Part shown: positions 1-6,709 of the stretch, one piece after another
Position numbering within the stretch: the stretch's first letter is position 1
Layout of the letters: the number at the start of each line of letters is the position of its first letter
DNA from: Synechococcales cyanobacterium PMM_0003
Lineage (GTDB): Bacteria; Cyanobacteriota; Cyanobacteriia; Pseudanabaenales; Pseudanabaenaceae
Reading direction: 5' to 3'
Assembly (NCBI GenBank): GCA_949128015.1
Contig: CASBRC010000158.1
Coordinates: 1-15,694, forward strand
DNA: 15,694 nucleotides
Program-made: the position numbers and the translations under genes
The notes under the pieces: generated by a model
The model's database searches: none
Told to the model about the DNA's origin: nothing
The model's input: only the letters and a program-made list of their open reading frames with translations

Positions 1-287
1 AAAAATGTACCAGTGCCTGTAGCTAAAGGTTTACGGCTACGCTCTAACTTTTAAACGCAATTTTAATGCTAGGTATCGCGTAGCTTAGACACACTAAGAC
101 GACAATAATTGCTTACTCAATCAATATTAAAGCAAAACCAAACAGTTCTGCCCACAGGTTCTATAAATGCGTCATTGAATAGCGTTTCTAGGTTGTGAGA
201 CTGTTATGGTTAGTAGGTAGACTTAATTAACTTTAGGATGTGTGCCGCATCAATCAAAGCCTTTAAGTGATGTAAGTATTTTTAGTT
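1..287. other. Left-edge region upstream of hicA
   Basis: AT-rich stretch before hicA with no gene that I can name. Frame 1 is open from base 1 to a TAA at 52-54 and would encode 17 residues ending in RSNF. This could be the last codons of a plus-strand gene entering from the left, but 17 codons is too few to distinguish it from chance. I see no convincing -35/-10 pair for hicA and no Shine-Dalgarno sequence before its ATG at 288. No hairpin of note was found here. Confidence 0.3.
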
Positions 288-488
288 ATGACCAAAAAAG
301 TAAAAGAGATAATCAAGTTACTAGAAAATGACGGATGGGTACATATACGAACTACGGGCAGTCATAGGCATTTTCGACATCCACACAAGCAAGGAACTGT
401 AACTGTTCCAGGAAAGTTGTCTGACGACCTTAAATTGGGTACACTCAATAGCATTCTCAAGCAAGCTGATCTAAAGGGAGGTAACTAA
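288..488 (+). CDS. hicA: HicA-family mRNA interferase toxin
   Basis: 66-residue protein of normal HicA length with the double-stranded-RNA-binding-like fold of the family. Hallmarks visible are the GSHRHFRHP segment (residues 24-32, with His26 in the position of the catalytic histidine), TVTVP at 37-41 and the GTLNSILKQADL ending at 51-62. Known members cleave mRNA and are neutralised by a HicB partner, which lies immediately downstream and overlaps by one base (TAATG). No Shine-Dalgarno sequence precedes the ATG, whereas hicB has a very strong one, so the toxin is probably translated less than the antitoxin. Family assignment is firm; activity is inferred. Confidence 0.93.
   Translation: MTKKVKEIIKLLENDGWVHIRTTGSHRHFRHPHKQGTVTVPGKLSDDLKLGTLNSILKQADLKGGN
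475..482 (+). promoter_or_regulatory. Strong ribosome binding site of hicB
   Basis: AGGGAGGT lies 5 bases before the hicB ATG at 488 and inside the last codons of hicA, where it encodes Lys-Gly-Gly. It is close to a full anti-Shine-Dalgarno match and fixes the hicB start. Confidence 0.8.
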
Positions 489-766
489 TGTCAATCGCTC
501 CAGCTACGAAAACTAAAACTTATATTGTCATAGTTGAGCAAGCTAATAACAATTTGTCAGCCTATGTCCCAGACCTGTTGGGATGCGTTACTACTGGTGA
601 AACGATCGCAGAAATTGAGAAGAATATTAAAGAGGCTATTGCTGGACATTTAGAAGTGATGCGAGAGTATGGCGATCCTATATCCGAACCTTCCTATATC
701 CATAAGCTTGACAGCCCTGCAAATATTATTTTGCAAGTGAGTATTGCTGACTCTTCTGGGTATTAA
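488..766 (+). CDS. hicB: HicB-family antitoxin
   Basis: 92-residue protein with the HicB partial RNase H-like fold. Residues about 11-35 (YIVIVEQANNNLSAYVPDLLGCVTTG) form the paired beta strands and the P-D-L-x-G-C motif of the family. Residues 38-60 form the helix ending in HLEVMREYG, and DPISEP follows at 62-67. It should bind and block HicA in the cytoplasm. The chain ends about 25 residues after the SEP motif without a recognisable helix-turn-helix or ribbon-helix-helix domain. It is therefore the short HicB type, and direct promoter autorepression by this protein is doubtful. The start is set by a strong ribosome site and the one-base overlap with hicA. Confidence 0.92.
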   Translation: MSIAPATKTKTYIVIVEQANNNLSAYVPDLLGCVTTGETIAEIEKNIKEAIAGHLEVMREYGDPISEPSYIHKLDSPANIILQVSIADSSGY

Positions 767-770
767 ATGA

Positions 771-1556
771 ATGCTTGGGCAGTTGATCGGACAGTATTTG
801 CTGATTTTTGTGGCGGCGTTGTTGGCTGGTGGACTGAATGGAATTGCGGGGGGAGGAAGTTTTATTTTGTTTCCTGTGTTGATGTTTGTCGGGATTCCAC
901 CGATCGCCGCTAATGCGACTAATTCGATCGCCTTATTACCAGGCACATTGGCGAGTGCGGGAGCCTATCGTCGTGAGTTTGCCAAAGATAAGCGGTTCCT
1001 GATTCAGATCTGTGTGTTAGGTGCGATTGGCGGACTAGCAGGGGCAATTTTGCTGTTAAAAACGCCACCGATAGTTTTTTTACGGATCTTGCCCTATTTA
1101 CTCCTAACCGCAACCCTTGCCTTTGCATTTAGTAAGAAGCTCACAGCATGGGTAGAGCAACAGCAATCAAAATTTGCACGGCTGAAAGCATTGCGATCGC
1201 TATTAGTTACGATTTTGCAATTGGTGGTGGCAATTTATGGCGGCTTTTTTGGTGGTGGTATGGGGATATTGTTTCTTGCCTCATTTGCGCTGATGGGAAT
1301 GACGAATATCAATCGCATGAATGCTTACAAAACTATGCTGACCAGTTGCATCAATGCGATTACGGTAATTCCCTTTGTAATCGCGGGGGTGATACTTTGG
1401 CAGCAAGGGACGGTCGCAGCCATCGGCGCATCAATTGGTGGTTATATCAGCGCTCACTATGCTCAAAAGCTCGCGCCGATTGTAGTAAAGCGTTTTGTGA
1501 TTGGCGTTGGCTCCACCATGACCATGTACTTTTTTATTAGAAGTTGGATTACCTAG
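771..1556 (+). CDS. TauE/SafE-family membrane transporter
   Basis: 261-residue integral membrane protein with about eight hydrophobic segments. The first half carries the TauE/SafE signature G-G-G-S-F at about residues 27-31 (LNGIAGGGSFILFPVLMFVGIPPIAAN) followed by NATNSIALLPG. The second half repeats the pattern with YGGFFGGGMGILFLA and the NRMNAYKTML segment, as expected for the internally duplicated family. Members move sulfonates, sulfite or other organic anions across the inner membrane; the substrate here cannot be read from the sequence. It starts 4 bases after the hicB stop, so it may be co-transcribed with hicAB, although no clear ribosome site precedes it. A second ATG four bases upstream is out of frame. 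Confidence 0.87.
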   Translation: MLGQLIGQYLLIFVAALLAGGLNGIAGGGSFILFPVLMFVGIPPIAANATNSIALLPGTLASAGAYRREFAKDKRFLIQICVLGAIGGLAGAILLLKTPPIVFLRILPYLLLTATLAFAFSKKLTAWVEQQQSKFARLKALRSLLVTILQLVVAIYGGFFGGGMGILFLASFALMGMTNINRMNAYKTMLTSCINAITVIPFVIAGVILWQQGTVAAIGASIGGYISAHYAQKLAPIVVKRFVIGVGSTMTMYFFIRSWIT

Positions 1557-1570
1557 GTCGTCATGGAATC

Positions 1571-1586
1571 AGGGGCTTAAGCCCCT
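1571..1586. terminator. Short perfect palindrome after the TauE/SafE gene
   Basis: AGGGGCTTAAGCCCCT is a 16-base perfect palindrome 14 bases after the transporter stop. A 6-bp GC-rich stem with a 4-base loop is possible, but only a weak T-rich tail follows. It could be a weak terminator, or one of the short palindromes often scattered in cyanobacterial genomes. It lies before the next plus-strand gene. Confidence 0.4.
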
Positions 1587-1648
1587 TGTCTTAATATATG
1601 ATCAGATTAGCGATCGCATTTTGTTTGTAACTATAGGCTCTTCTATAT

Positions 1649-2524
1649 ATGTCTACTGTCATTATCCAAGGAGCAAAACACAGCTACAGCCTTACTACTC
1701 CTACTCAGTCTAATGCTCAGTCTAAAAATTCTCCATTAGCGATCGCCTTTTTACATGGTTGGATGCTCAGTCAGGCTTATTGGCAACCGTTGATTAAGCA
1801 GTTGCAACCAGATTTTCAATGTTTATCTTATGATTTACGGGGGTTTGGGCGCTCTGACATTAGCGATCGCAATGACTATTCGCTAGTTAGCTATGCAAGG
1901 GATTTGGAAGAGTTGCTCGATCGTTTGGAGATTGATCAGGTTTGGTTGGTGGGACATTCTCTTGGAGGCGCGATCGCCTTATGGGCAGCAAATTTATTAA
2001 GCGATCGGGTTTTGGGTGTAGTTTGTCTGAATGCAGGAGGGGGTATTTATATCAAAGAAGAGTTTGAGAAGTTTCGTACCGCAGGCAAAATTATTTTAAA
2101 ATTGCGCCCTCAATGGCTCCAAAATCTACCTCTAATTCATGCTGAATTCGCTAAAGATAGTGTTCATACTCCCTTAGATCATCAGTGGGGCAAACAAAGA
2201 GCGATCGATTTTGTTTCTGCCAAATATCCATCAGCAAGAGGTACTTTGCTCGGTTCTACTAGTGAAGAAGAAGTTCATAAACTACCGCAGATTGTCTCAA
2301 AGTTGCAGCAGCCAGTTTATTTTGTCGCTGGTGCAAATGACAGGATTATGGAGCCAAAATATGTCAGTCATCTTGCTAGTTTTCACTATTCTTTTAATGG
2401 CTATGGTGAAAATGTCTTTGAACTCCCTAATTGTGGGCATATGGCGATGCTGGAGCAGACAAATCTATTGCATAGTCTTTTGTTGAATTTATTAGCAAAA
2501 CCTGTAACTTCACCTTGTCTCTAA
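1649..2524 (+). CDS. Alpha/beta-hydrolase fold protein
   Basis: 291 residues with the complete alpha/beta-hydrolase core. An HGW oxyanion-hole motif sits at residues 36-38 and YDLRGFGRSD at 61-70. The nucleophile elbow GHSLGG is at 102-107 (Ser104), the acid is in AGANDRIM (Asp231), and the catalytic His264 is in NCGHMAMLE. The triad is intact and no signal peptide is present, so this is probably a cytosolic esterase, lipase or C-C hydrolase. The substrate cannot be told from sequence. The ATG at 1649 is chosen because the first beta strand begins within the next few residues. The gene is convergent with the next one, sharing a hairpin. Confidence 0.88.
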   Translation: MSTVIIQGAKHSYSLTTPTQSNAQSKNSPLAIAFLHGWMLSQAYWQPLIKQLQPDFQCLSYDLRGFGRSDISDRNDYSLVSYARDLEELLDRLEIDQVWLVGHSLGGAIALWAANLLSDRVLGVVCLNAGGGIYIKEEFEKFRTAGKIILKLRPQWLQNLPLIHAEFAKDSVHTPLDHQWGKQRAIDFVSAKYPSARGTLLGSTSEEEVHKLPQIVSKLQQPVYFVAGANDRIMEPKYVSHLASFHYSFNGYGENVFELPNCGHMAMLEQTNLLHSLLLNLLAKPVTSPCL

Positions 2525-2531
2525 AAACCAA

Positions 2532-2572
2532 AAAAATCGGTAGCGCACGCGCAGCATGCGCTACCGATTTTT
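2532..2572. repeat. Intergenic palindrome A, between convergent genes
   Basis: Two perfectly complementary 16-base arms (2532-2547 and 2557-2572) flank a 9-base loop. A-run and T-run ends give U-tracts in both directions. It begins 7 bases after the hydrolase stop and ends 4 bases before the stop of the minus-strand gene, so it is well placed as a bidirectional terminator. Its central GCGCACGCG(C)AGC motif is shared with palindromes B and C. Confidence 0.85.
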
Positions 2573-2576
2573 GGAC

Positions 2577-3791
2577 TTAATTATCGCTAAGATCTCCTAA
2601 TATTTTGGCGATCGCATCGGCTAATCTCTCAGAGCCGCCTTTTGCACCAACTCGTTCCATTCCATTTTGTTTACAACGTTCCAAATAATTGCGATCGCTA
2701 AGAGTTCGCTGAATACACTGAGCCGCTTCTTGGAGAATTTCTGGTGTAGCAGGTTCCTTCCCAATCGTTTGTACTGACAACCCTAACAAGCGTTCCTGTG
2801 CATTCGCAAAACGATAGGAGAATTGTGGTCCATGCCCCATGATTTGGATAACAGGTTTTCCTAGTCCGACCATCTGTTCGACAGCAGTTCCCGCCATACC
2901 GATCGCTAAATCACATTGCTGCAAAATATCAGCAAAAGCATCACTAAAACAAAACACACTTATTTTTAAGTCTTCATGATACATTTTGCCATCTGTATAT
3001 TGCCAACCAGCTTGGGCAGCCAGTTCAGGCAATTTAGGCATGAGGCTAGGCACGAGAGCAGCCCGAAACTGGACAGGATTTGGGGCGAATTCTTGAGCGA
3101 TCGCTATACATAGACGCAATTGCAATACTAGATTTTCGGCGGCTTCAGGTAAACGACTACCTGTTAATAATGCGATCGCAGGGACATTGGCAATCAAAGC
3201 TAAATCTTTGCCCGTTGGTTCCAGTACATCCATAATTGGATAGCCCACAAAGCTGGTATTTTGATAGCCTATGTTTTTTATTAGTTCCGCGCTATAGGCA
3301 TCACGAGTCAAAATTTGGCGACATCGGCGCGATCGCATCATTAGGGCTTGCATCCAGCGAGGAATATAGCGACTTTCGTAAAATCCTGAGGACGAAACTA
3401 AAAACATGGCATAGGGTAAACCCGTCAGGTAAGCAAAAAGTGCAGGGACAACATCGCCCGTCGCAAAGACAAAATCACAGGTTTTAGCACATTCTCTCGC
3501 TGCCTGAATTTGTTGCCAAGTCAGATTTATCAAGCCAGATTGAAAGTCTGCAATCTGTTTTTGCAAACTCATATAGGCAAATCCCCCCGAAGGTAAAGCC
3601 TTTGTCCGCGTCGCGATTTTTACTCCAGCCCGACGGTAGGCATTGCCTTCACCGACAATTGGTAATGCGATCGCATCCACATCAGGATATTTCTGCCGCA
3701 GCGCTTTGAGAACTTCACAAGCATTCAGGTCTTCACCATGACCGTTACTAATGAATAAGACACGTTTATATTTGGGAGAGATTTCAGTCAT
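2577..3791 (-). CDS. Lipid-A-disaccharide synthase-related protein (cyanobacterial/plastid type)
   Basis: 404 residues from the ATG at 3791; the frame can be extended only to a TTG at 3824, which I do not favour. The N-terminus VLFISNGHGEDLNA (from about residue 11), then FATGDVVPALFAYLTGLPYAMFLVS in the middle, and the C-terminal segments LTGSRLPEA and AIGMAGTAVEQMVGLGKPVIQI are typical of an LpxB-related GT-B family conserved in cyanobacteria and plants. The C-terminal GTAVEQ segment corresponds to the nucleotide-sugar binding half in glycosyltransferases of this fold. It is not a canonical LpxB, and its substrate is unknown to me; transfer to a lipid acceptor at the membrane is inference. 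It converges on the hydrolase gene. Confidence 0.85.
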   Translation of the reverse strand: MTEISPKYKRVLFISNGHGEDLNACEVLKALRQKYPDVDAIALPIVGEGNAYRRAGVKIATRTKALPSGGFAYMSLQKQIADFQSGLINLTWQQIQAARECAKTCDFVFATGDVVPALFAYLTGLPYAMFLVSSSGFYESRYIPRWMQALMMRSRRCRQILTRDAYSAELIKNIGYQNTSFVGYPIMDVLEPTGKDLALIANVPAIALLTGSRLPEAAENLVLQLRLCIAIAQEFAPNPVQFRAALVPSLMPKLPELAAQAGWQYTDGKMYHEDLKISVFCFSDAFADILQQCDLAIGMAGTAVEQMVGLGKPVIQIMGHGPQFSYRFANAQERLLGLSVQTIGKEPATPEILQEAAQCIQRTLSDRNYLERCKQNGMERVGAKGGSERLADAIAKILGDLSDN

Positions 3792-3877
3792 ACTGTAAAA
3801 TATAGCAGAGCAATCAACGCCCAAATTTTAAGAGCAAACTCTATTTAGAAAATACTGACTAAGTAGATGAGTATAAT

Positions 3878-3930
3878 AAAACCAAAAAGCTGTGGCGCAC
3901 GCGCAGCGTGTGCCACAGCTTTTTGGTTTT
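3878..3930. repeat. Intergenic palindrome B, between divergent genes
   Basis: Arms of 23 bases (3878-3900 and 3908-3930) pair throughout with one G-T wobble, around the 7-base loop GCGCAGC. The outer parts are AAAACCAAAAA and its complement. It lies in the 274-base gap between the starts of two divergently transcribed genes, so it terminates neither neighbour. Same family as palindromes A and C. Confidence 0.85.
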
Positions 3931-4065
3931 TTGGGTTCTTTTGCCAACCTACTTAGCGCATATCCAAAATGCAATGATCGCAATCACAATAAGTAAGAAA
4001 GTCGATCACAAAGAAAGTATGTAATTAGAGAGAAGATACAACAGCTTTGGGTAGATGGAGTTGTT

Positions 4066-4278
4066 ATGGATTGTCGGTTCTGCAAAAATTATGACCCAAG
4101 AGGGAGACAAGGGGGCTTCTGTAATTTGTTGTCAGTCTCAGTGCAGGGAAAGTGGGCTGCTTGTAATTGCTATGTAGACAAGTTTCCTAAAGACTCTATT
4201 CCTGAAAATGAGAAATTAACAGCTAATTTGATTTTGGTATACAGCGCAAAGCGCTGTGAATTACTCAATTCACTTTAA
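4066..4278 (+). CDS. Small four-cysteine protein, function unknown
   Basis: 70-residue protein beginning MDCRFCKNYDPRGRQGGFC. Cysteines at 3, 6, 19 and 33 form C-x2-C-x12-C-x13-C, with extra cysteines at 35 and 64, so one zinc or metal site is plausible. I recall similar small proteins in other cyanobacteria, conserved over the first 40 residues or so, but no function. The last 30 residues are less typical and include codons for YSAKRCE that form a DNA hairpin (4241-4257). The start is supported by TGGAG 5 bases before the ATG. Its stop codon overlaps that of the convergent kinase gene. A regulatory or structural zinc protein is only a guess. Confidence 0.75.
   Translation: MDCRFCKNYDPRGRQGGFCNLLSVSVQGKWAACNCYVDKFPKDSIPENEKLTANLILVYSAKRCELLNSL
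4241..4257. repeat. Hairpin inside the 3' end of the small cysteine gene
   Basis: ACAGCGC-AAA-GCGCTGT is a 7-bp perfect stem with a 3-base loop, about 20 bases before the stop. It may be a short palindromic insertion that extended the reading frame, or a structure affecting the 3' end of the mRNA. Confidence 0.55.
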
Positions 4279-5684
4279 TGGCGCGATCGCCATGTTTCTA
4301 AAAAATCATTAATTTCTTGCGTTAACCACTCCTTCTCAGGACGACTTAGCCCTAACCCAAATTTATGGACATAAATGCCTTGATTTAAACGTAACTCCAT
4401 TACAGGCTGATTATTAACTTCGTAAGAACTCTTGAGTTCAACTTGTCGTAAATCTTGGGTTTTTCCTTGGACATGGCGCTTGATTCCTAAAACGTCCCAA
4501 TCAATACTAAAGGTGCGATCGCTAATTACTAAGCAAACTTTGCCAAAGACAATCGATAAACCCGCATAGGTCATACCAATACCGATAATCCAAAAGGGAA
4601 TTGAAAAAAGAGCAAAAATCCCTGATCTCAGAGCCATTGATGTCCAGAGGATCAAAAAACTATCCCAAAAAATTGCAAACAATAGGATGCTTGCACCATC
4701 ACCACGCAGCCCCGTAGGTGGGATCTCAATTTTTAAAATACTATCAGTCTTTTTAAATTCGATGTGGCTACCAAGTGGCTTGGGATATTGATATTTTGTA
4801 ACGGAGCGATCGCTGTTTCGGTTAAGTAAATGACTAACTTCTAGATCGCTGATCCGACTTTCGAGTGATGGCAAAATGGGATTTTGTAAAGCTTGAAGTG
4901 ATTGCTGGGCAGTCTTGAAGCGATCTTCTAGGGCTGGCTCAATCATTTTGTCGAGCCAATCGGCAAAATGGGATGAAATGCTAACTGAGTCACGAAAACT
5001 AAGCTTGAGTTTGATCTCAGGTAAATCTGTGGGCGATCGCCCCGTCAGTAAAAATAAAATTGTCGCCCCAAGGGCATACAGATCGGTTGCGGGCACTGCC
5101 TTGCCACGAAATTGTTCGGGTGGCATATAGCCGTAAGTACCGACAACGGTGCTGCCACCCACTTGCGTATTGCGAAAGGAGTCTTGCACTGCCCCAAAAT
5201 CAACAAGTGCAATTTTGCGATCGGGCTGAAGAATAATATTTTGCGGTTTGATATCACGATGAATTACGGGTGGTTTGAGTTCATGGAGATAGCTCAATAT
5301 ATCCAGAACTTGTTCGGCAATTTGTTTGATATCTTCTTCACTGCCATGCCAACCGTCGGCGATCGCCTGTGCTAGCGATTTGCCCTCTACCAATTGCTGC
5401 ACGATGTAAAAATTGCGATCGCGATCGCTATCAACCTGAAAATAGTCTAAATAGCGCGGAATCGCGGGATGAGCGAGTTGAGCGAGTACCTTGGCTTCGC
5501 GATCGAATAGTTCTAGCACTTTCCACTCATTCATTCGCCGAAATGATAAAGCTTTGATGGCAACGCGATCGCCTGTTTGCAAATCCTCAGCCGCATAGGT
5601 GATGCCAATGCCGCCCTGTCCCAAAATATGATCGATGCGATAGCGCCCTTGGACGATTTCGCCTGTTTGATGTAGTTCTGTCAC
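4275..5684 (-). CDS. Ser/Thr protein kinase with C-terminal membrane segments
   Basis: 469 residues. The N-terminal Hanks-type kinase domain spans about 14-270: glycine loop GQGGIGITY at 22-30, VAIK with Lys44, alpha-C Glu63, HRDIKPQN at 142-149 (catalytic Asp144, Asn149), DFG at 162-164 and MPPE at 187-190. All catalytic residues are present, so it should be active. A linker leads to two hydrophobic segments at about 331-350 and 355-380, then a soluble tail of about 80 residues that I do not recognise. This suggests anchoring to the inner or thylakoid membrane with a small sensor-like or structural tail. The start is a GTG, supported by AGGGGA 6 bases upstream. It lies downstream of aat on the same strand with an 85-base gap. 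Confidence 0.93.
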   Translation of the reverse strand: MTELHQTGEIVQGRYRIDHILGQGGIGITYAAEDLQTGDRVAIKALSFRRMNEWKVLELFDREAKVLAQLAHPAIPRYLDYFQVDSDRDRNFYIVQQLVEGKSLAQAIADGWHGSEEDIKQIAEQVLDILSYLHELKPPVIHRDIKPQNIILQPDRKIALVDFGAVQDSFRNTQVGGSTVVGTYGYMPPEQFRGKAVPATDLYALGATILFLLTGRSPTDLPEIKLKLSFRDSVSISSHFADWLDKMIEPALEDRFKTAQQSLQALQNPILPSLESRISDLEVSHLLNRNSDRSVTKYQYPKPLGSHIEFKKTDSILKIEIPPTGLRGDGASILLFAIFWDSFLILWTSMALRSGIFALFSIPFWIIGIGMTYAGLSIVFGKVCLVISDRTFSIDWDVLGIKRHVQGKTQDLRQVELKSSYEVNNQPVMELRLNQGIYVHKFGLGLSRPEKEWLTQEINDFLETWRSRH

Positions 5685-5690
5685 AAAATT

Positions 5691-5696
5691 TCCCCT
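5691..5696 (-). promoter_or_regulatory. Ribosome binding site of the kinase gene
   Basis: AGGGGA on the minus strand, 6 bases before the GTG at 5684. It decides the GTG start over any internal alternative. Confidence 0.65.
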
Positions 5697-5747
5697 GAAT
5701 CAATTACAAGCCATTGCCAATAAGAACAAAATAGGACTGCTATAGAT

Positions 5748-5772
5748 TAGAGATAAGCGCCGCTTATTTCTA
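5748..5772 (-). terminator. Hairpin overlapping the aat stop
   Basis: Arms 5748-5757 and 5763-5772 pair over 10 bp with one G-T wobble around a 5-base loop. The hairpin includes the TAG stop of aat and lies before the kinase gene. There is no good U-run, so it may attenuate or protect the mRNA end rather than stop transcription fully. Confidence 0.4.
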
Positions 5773-6369
5773 GTCTATAAAACTGCAAGATTTAGTTAAT
5801 GCTTGTTTTAGTAATGCTTGATAACGATCATCATCAACTTCAAAAGCTCCAAATCTTTCAAGATGAGGATTCATTAGTTGAGCATCAAATAAACCGTAAC
5901 CTTGCGATCGCAAATGCTCCACCAATTTTACCATCGCCACCTTAGAGCCTTCAGGAATTTTAAAAAACATCGACTCCCCAATAAATATGCCACGAATCGA
6001 GATCCCCAGAATTCCGCCTGCTAATTGATCGCCCTGCCATGTCTCAAAACTATGCGCCCAACCAGCTTTGTGTAAATTGCTATATAGCGATCGCAGTTCC
6101 TTGGATATCCAAGTAGTTTCGCGATCGGCGCATCCATCAACAACCTGCTCAAAGGCACTATCAATCCTAACTTCAAAGCGGTTTTGATTGATTACACGCT
6201 GCAAAGATTTAGGATATCGAAATCGCTGGTCAAGAGGCATTAAAGTACGACTATTAGTGTAATACCACTCAATCGGCTCTCCATCGCCCTCTGACATCAA
6301 AAAATAGCCTTGGCTATAACCATCAATAACGCTGCGGACATTAAATCTTTCCACATTTCCAACTCGCAA
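5770..6369 (-). CDS. aat: Leucyl/phenylalanyl-tRNA-protein transferase
   Basis: 199 residues, normal for the bacterial enzyme. It transfers Leu or Phe from aminoacyl-tRNA to the N-terminal Arg or Lys of proteins, marking them for ClpS/ClpAP-type degradation in the cytoplasm. The signature block runs from TWIS (86-89) through LHKAGWAHSFETW (99-111) and GGILGISIRGIFIGESMFF (118-136), then GSKVAMVKL and DAQLMNPHLERFGA (162-175). These all match the family. The first codon at 6369 is a TTG; a GTG at 6354 would shorten it by five residues, and neither has a clear ribosome site, so the start is uncertain. It precedes the kinase gene on the same strand. Confidence 0.93.
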   Translation of the reverse strand: MRVGNVERFNVRSVIDGYSQGYFLMSEGDGEPIEWYYTNSRTLMPLDQRFRYPKSLQRVINQNRFEVRIDSAFEQVVDGCADRETTWISKELRSLYSNLHKAGWAHSFETWQGDQLAGGILGISIRGIFIGESMFFKIPEGSKVAMVKLVEHLRSQGYGLFDAQLMNPHLERFGAFEVDDDRYQALLKQALTKSCSFID

Positions 6370-6420
6370 ATAGATAATTTACTTATAAATTATCAAGACA
6401 AAACTTAAATAAATTCATAC

Positions 6421-6481
6421 AAACAAGCGATCTCTTAGGGCTAAGTATAAATTACCATTTGCCTTTTGAGATCGCTTGTTT
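6421..6481. repeat. Inverted repeat with 14-base arms
   Basis: AAACAAGCGATCTC (6421-6434) is repeated inverted at 6468-6481 without mismatch. Pairing resumes as GGC/GCC further inside after a 4 by 4 internal mismatch, leaving a loop of about 20 bases. On the minus strand it lies after glsF and before aat, so it may be in the aat leader or act as a second terminator. It is unrelated in sequence to palindromes A-E. Confidence 0.65.
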
Positions 6482-6662
6482 AGGTGTTTTTATTAAGTTG
6501 TTATTTAAATTCAGAGCCTATATATAAGCTGGCTCCGTTTGAATAAATTTATTTTGCTAGAAATTGTGCAACTTTGGGGATCGCTTAAACTTTTCTTAAT
6601 ATTTTATCTCTGAGTGCTACTTATTAAGTATTTATACTTATACTTAAAATAAAACCCAAAAT

Positions 6663-6705
6663 CAAAAAGCTATGGCGCACGCGTAGCGTGCGCCATAGCT
6701 TTTTG
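6663..6705. repeat. Intergenic palindrome C, terminator of glsF
   Basis: Perfect 18-base arms (6663-6680 and 6688-6705) surround the 7-base loop GCGTAGC. It starts 4 bases after the glsF stop on the minus strand, and the outer arm then supplies a U-run, the arrangement of an intrinsic terminator. Family member with A and B. Confidence 0.85.
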
Positions 6706-6709
6706 GTTC

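Larger units (their letters stand above)
6370..6709. other. 340-base gap between glsF and aat
   Basis: Contains no gene that I can support. It holds palindrome C at the glsF end, and a second, longer-spaced inverted repeat at 6421-6481. The rest is AT-rich. The aat promoter should lie here, but I see no convincing -35/-10 pair. Confidence 0.6.

Noticed and set aside
1..54. Open frame ending at TAA 52-54, possible tail of an upstream gene
   Set aside because: Only 17 codons and no recognisable sequence; noted in the region entry but not called as a gene.
3792..3824. Upstream TTG start adding 11 residues to the lipid-A-synthase-related protein
   Set aside because: No ribosome site precedes it, and the conserved N-terminus begins shortly after the ATG at 3791.
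3868..3957. Short plus-strand frame starting at ATG 3868 that runs through palindrome B
   Set aside because: It consists mostly of the palindrome itself and has no ribosome site; it is open by chance.
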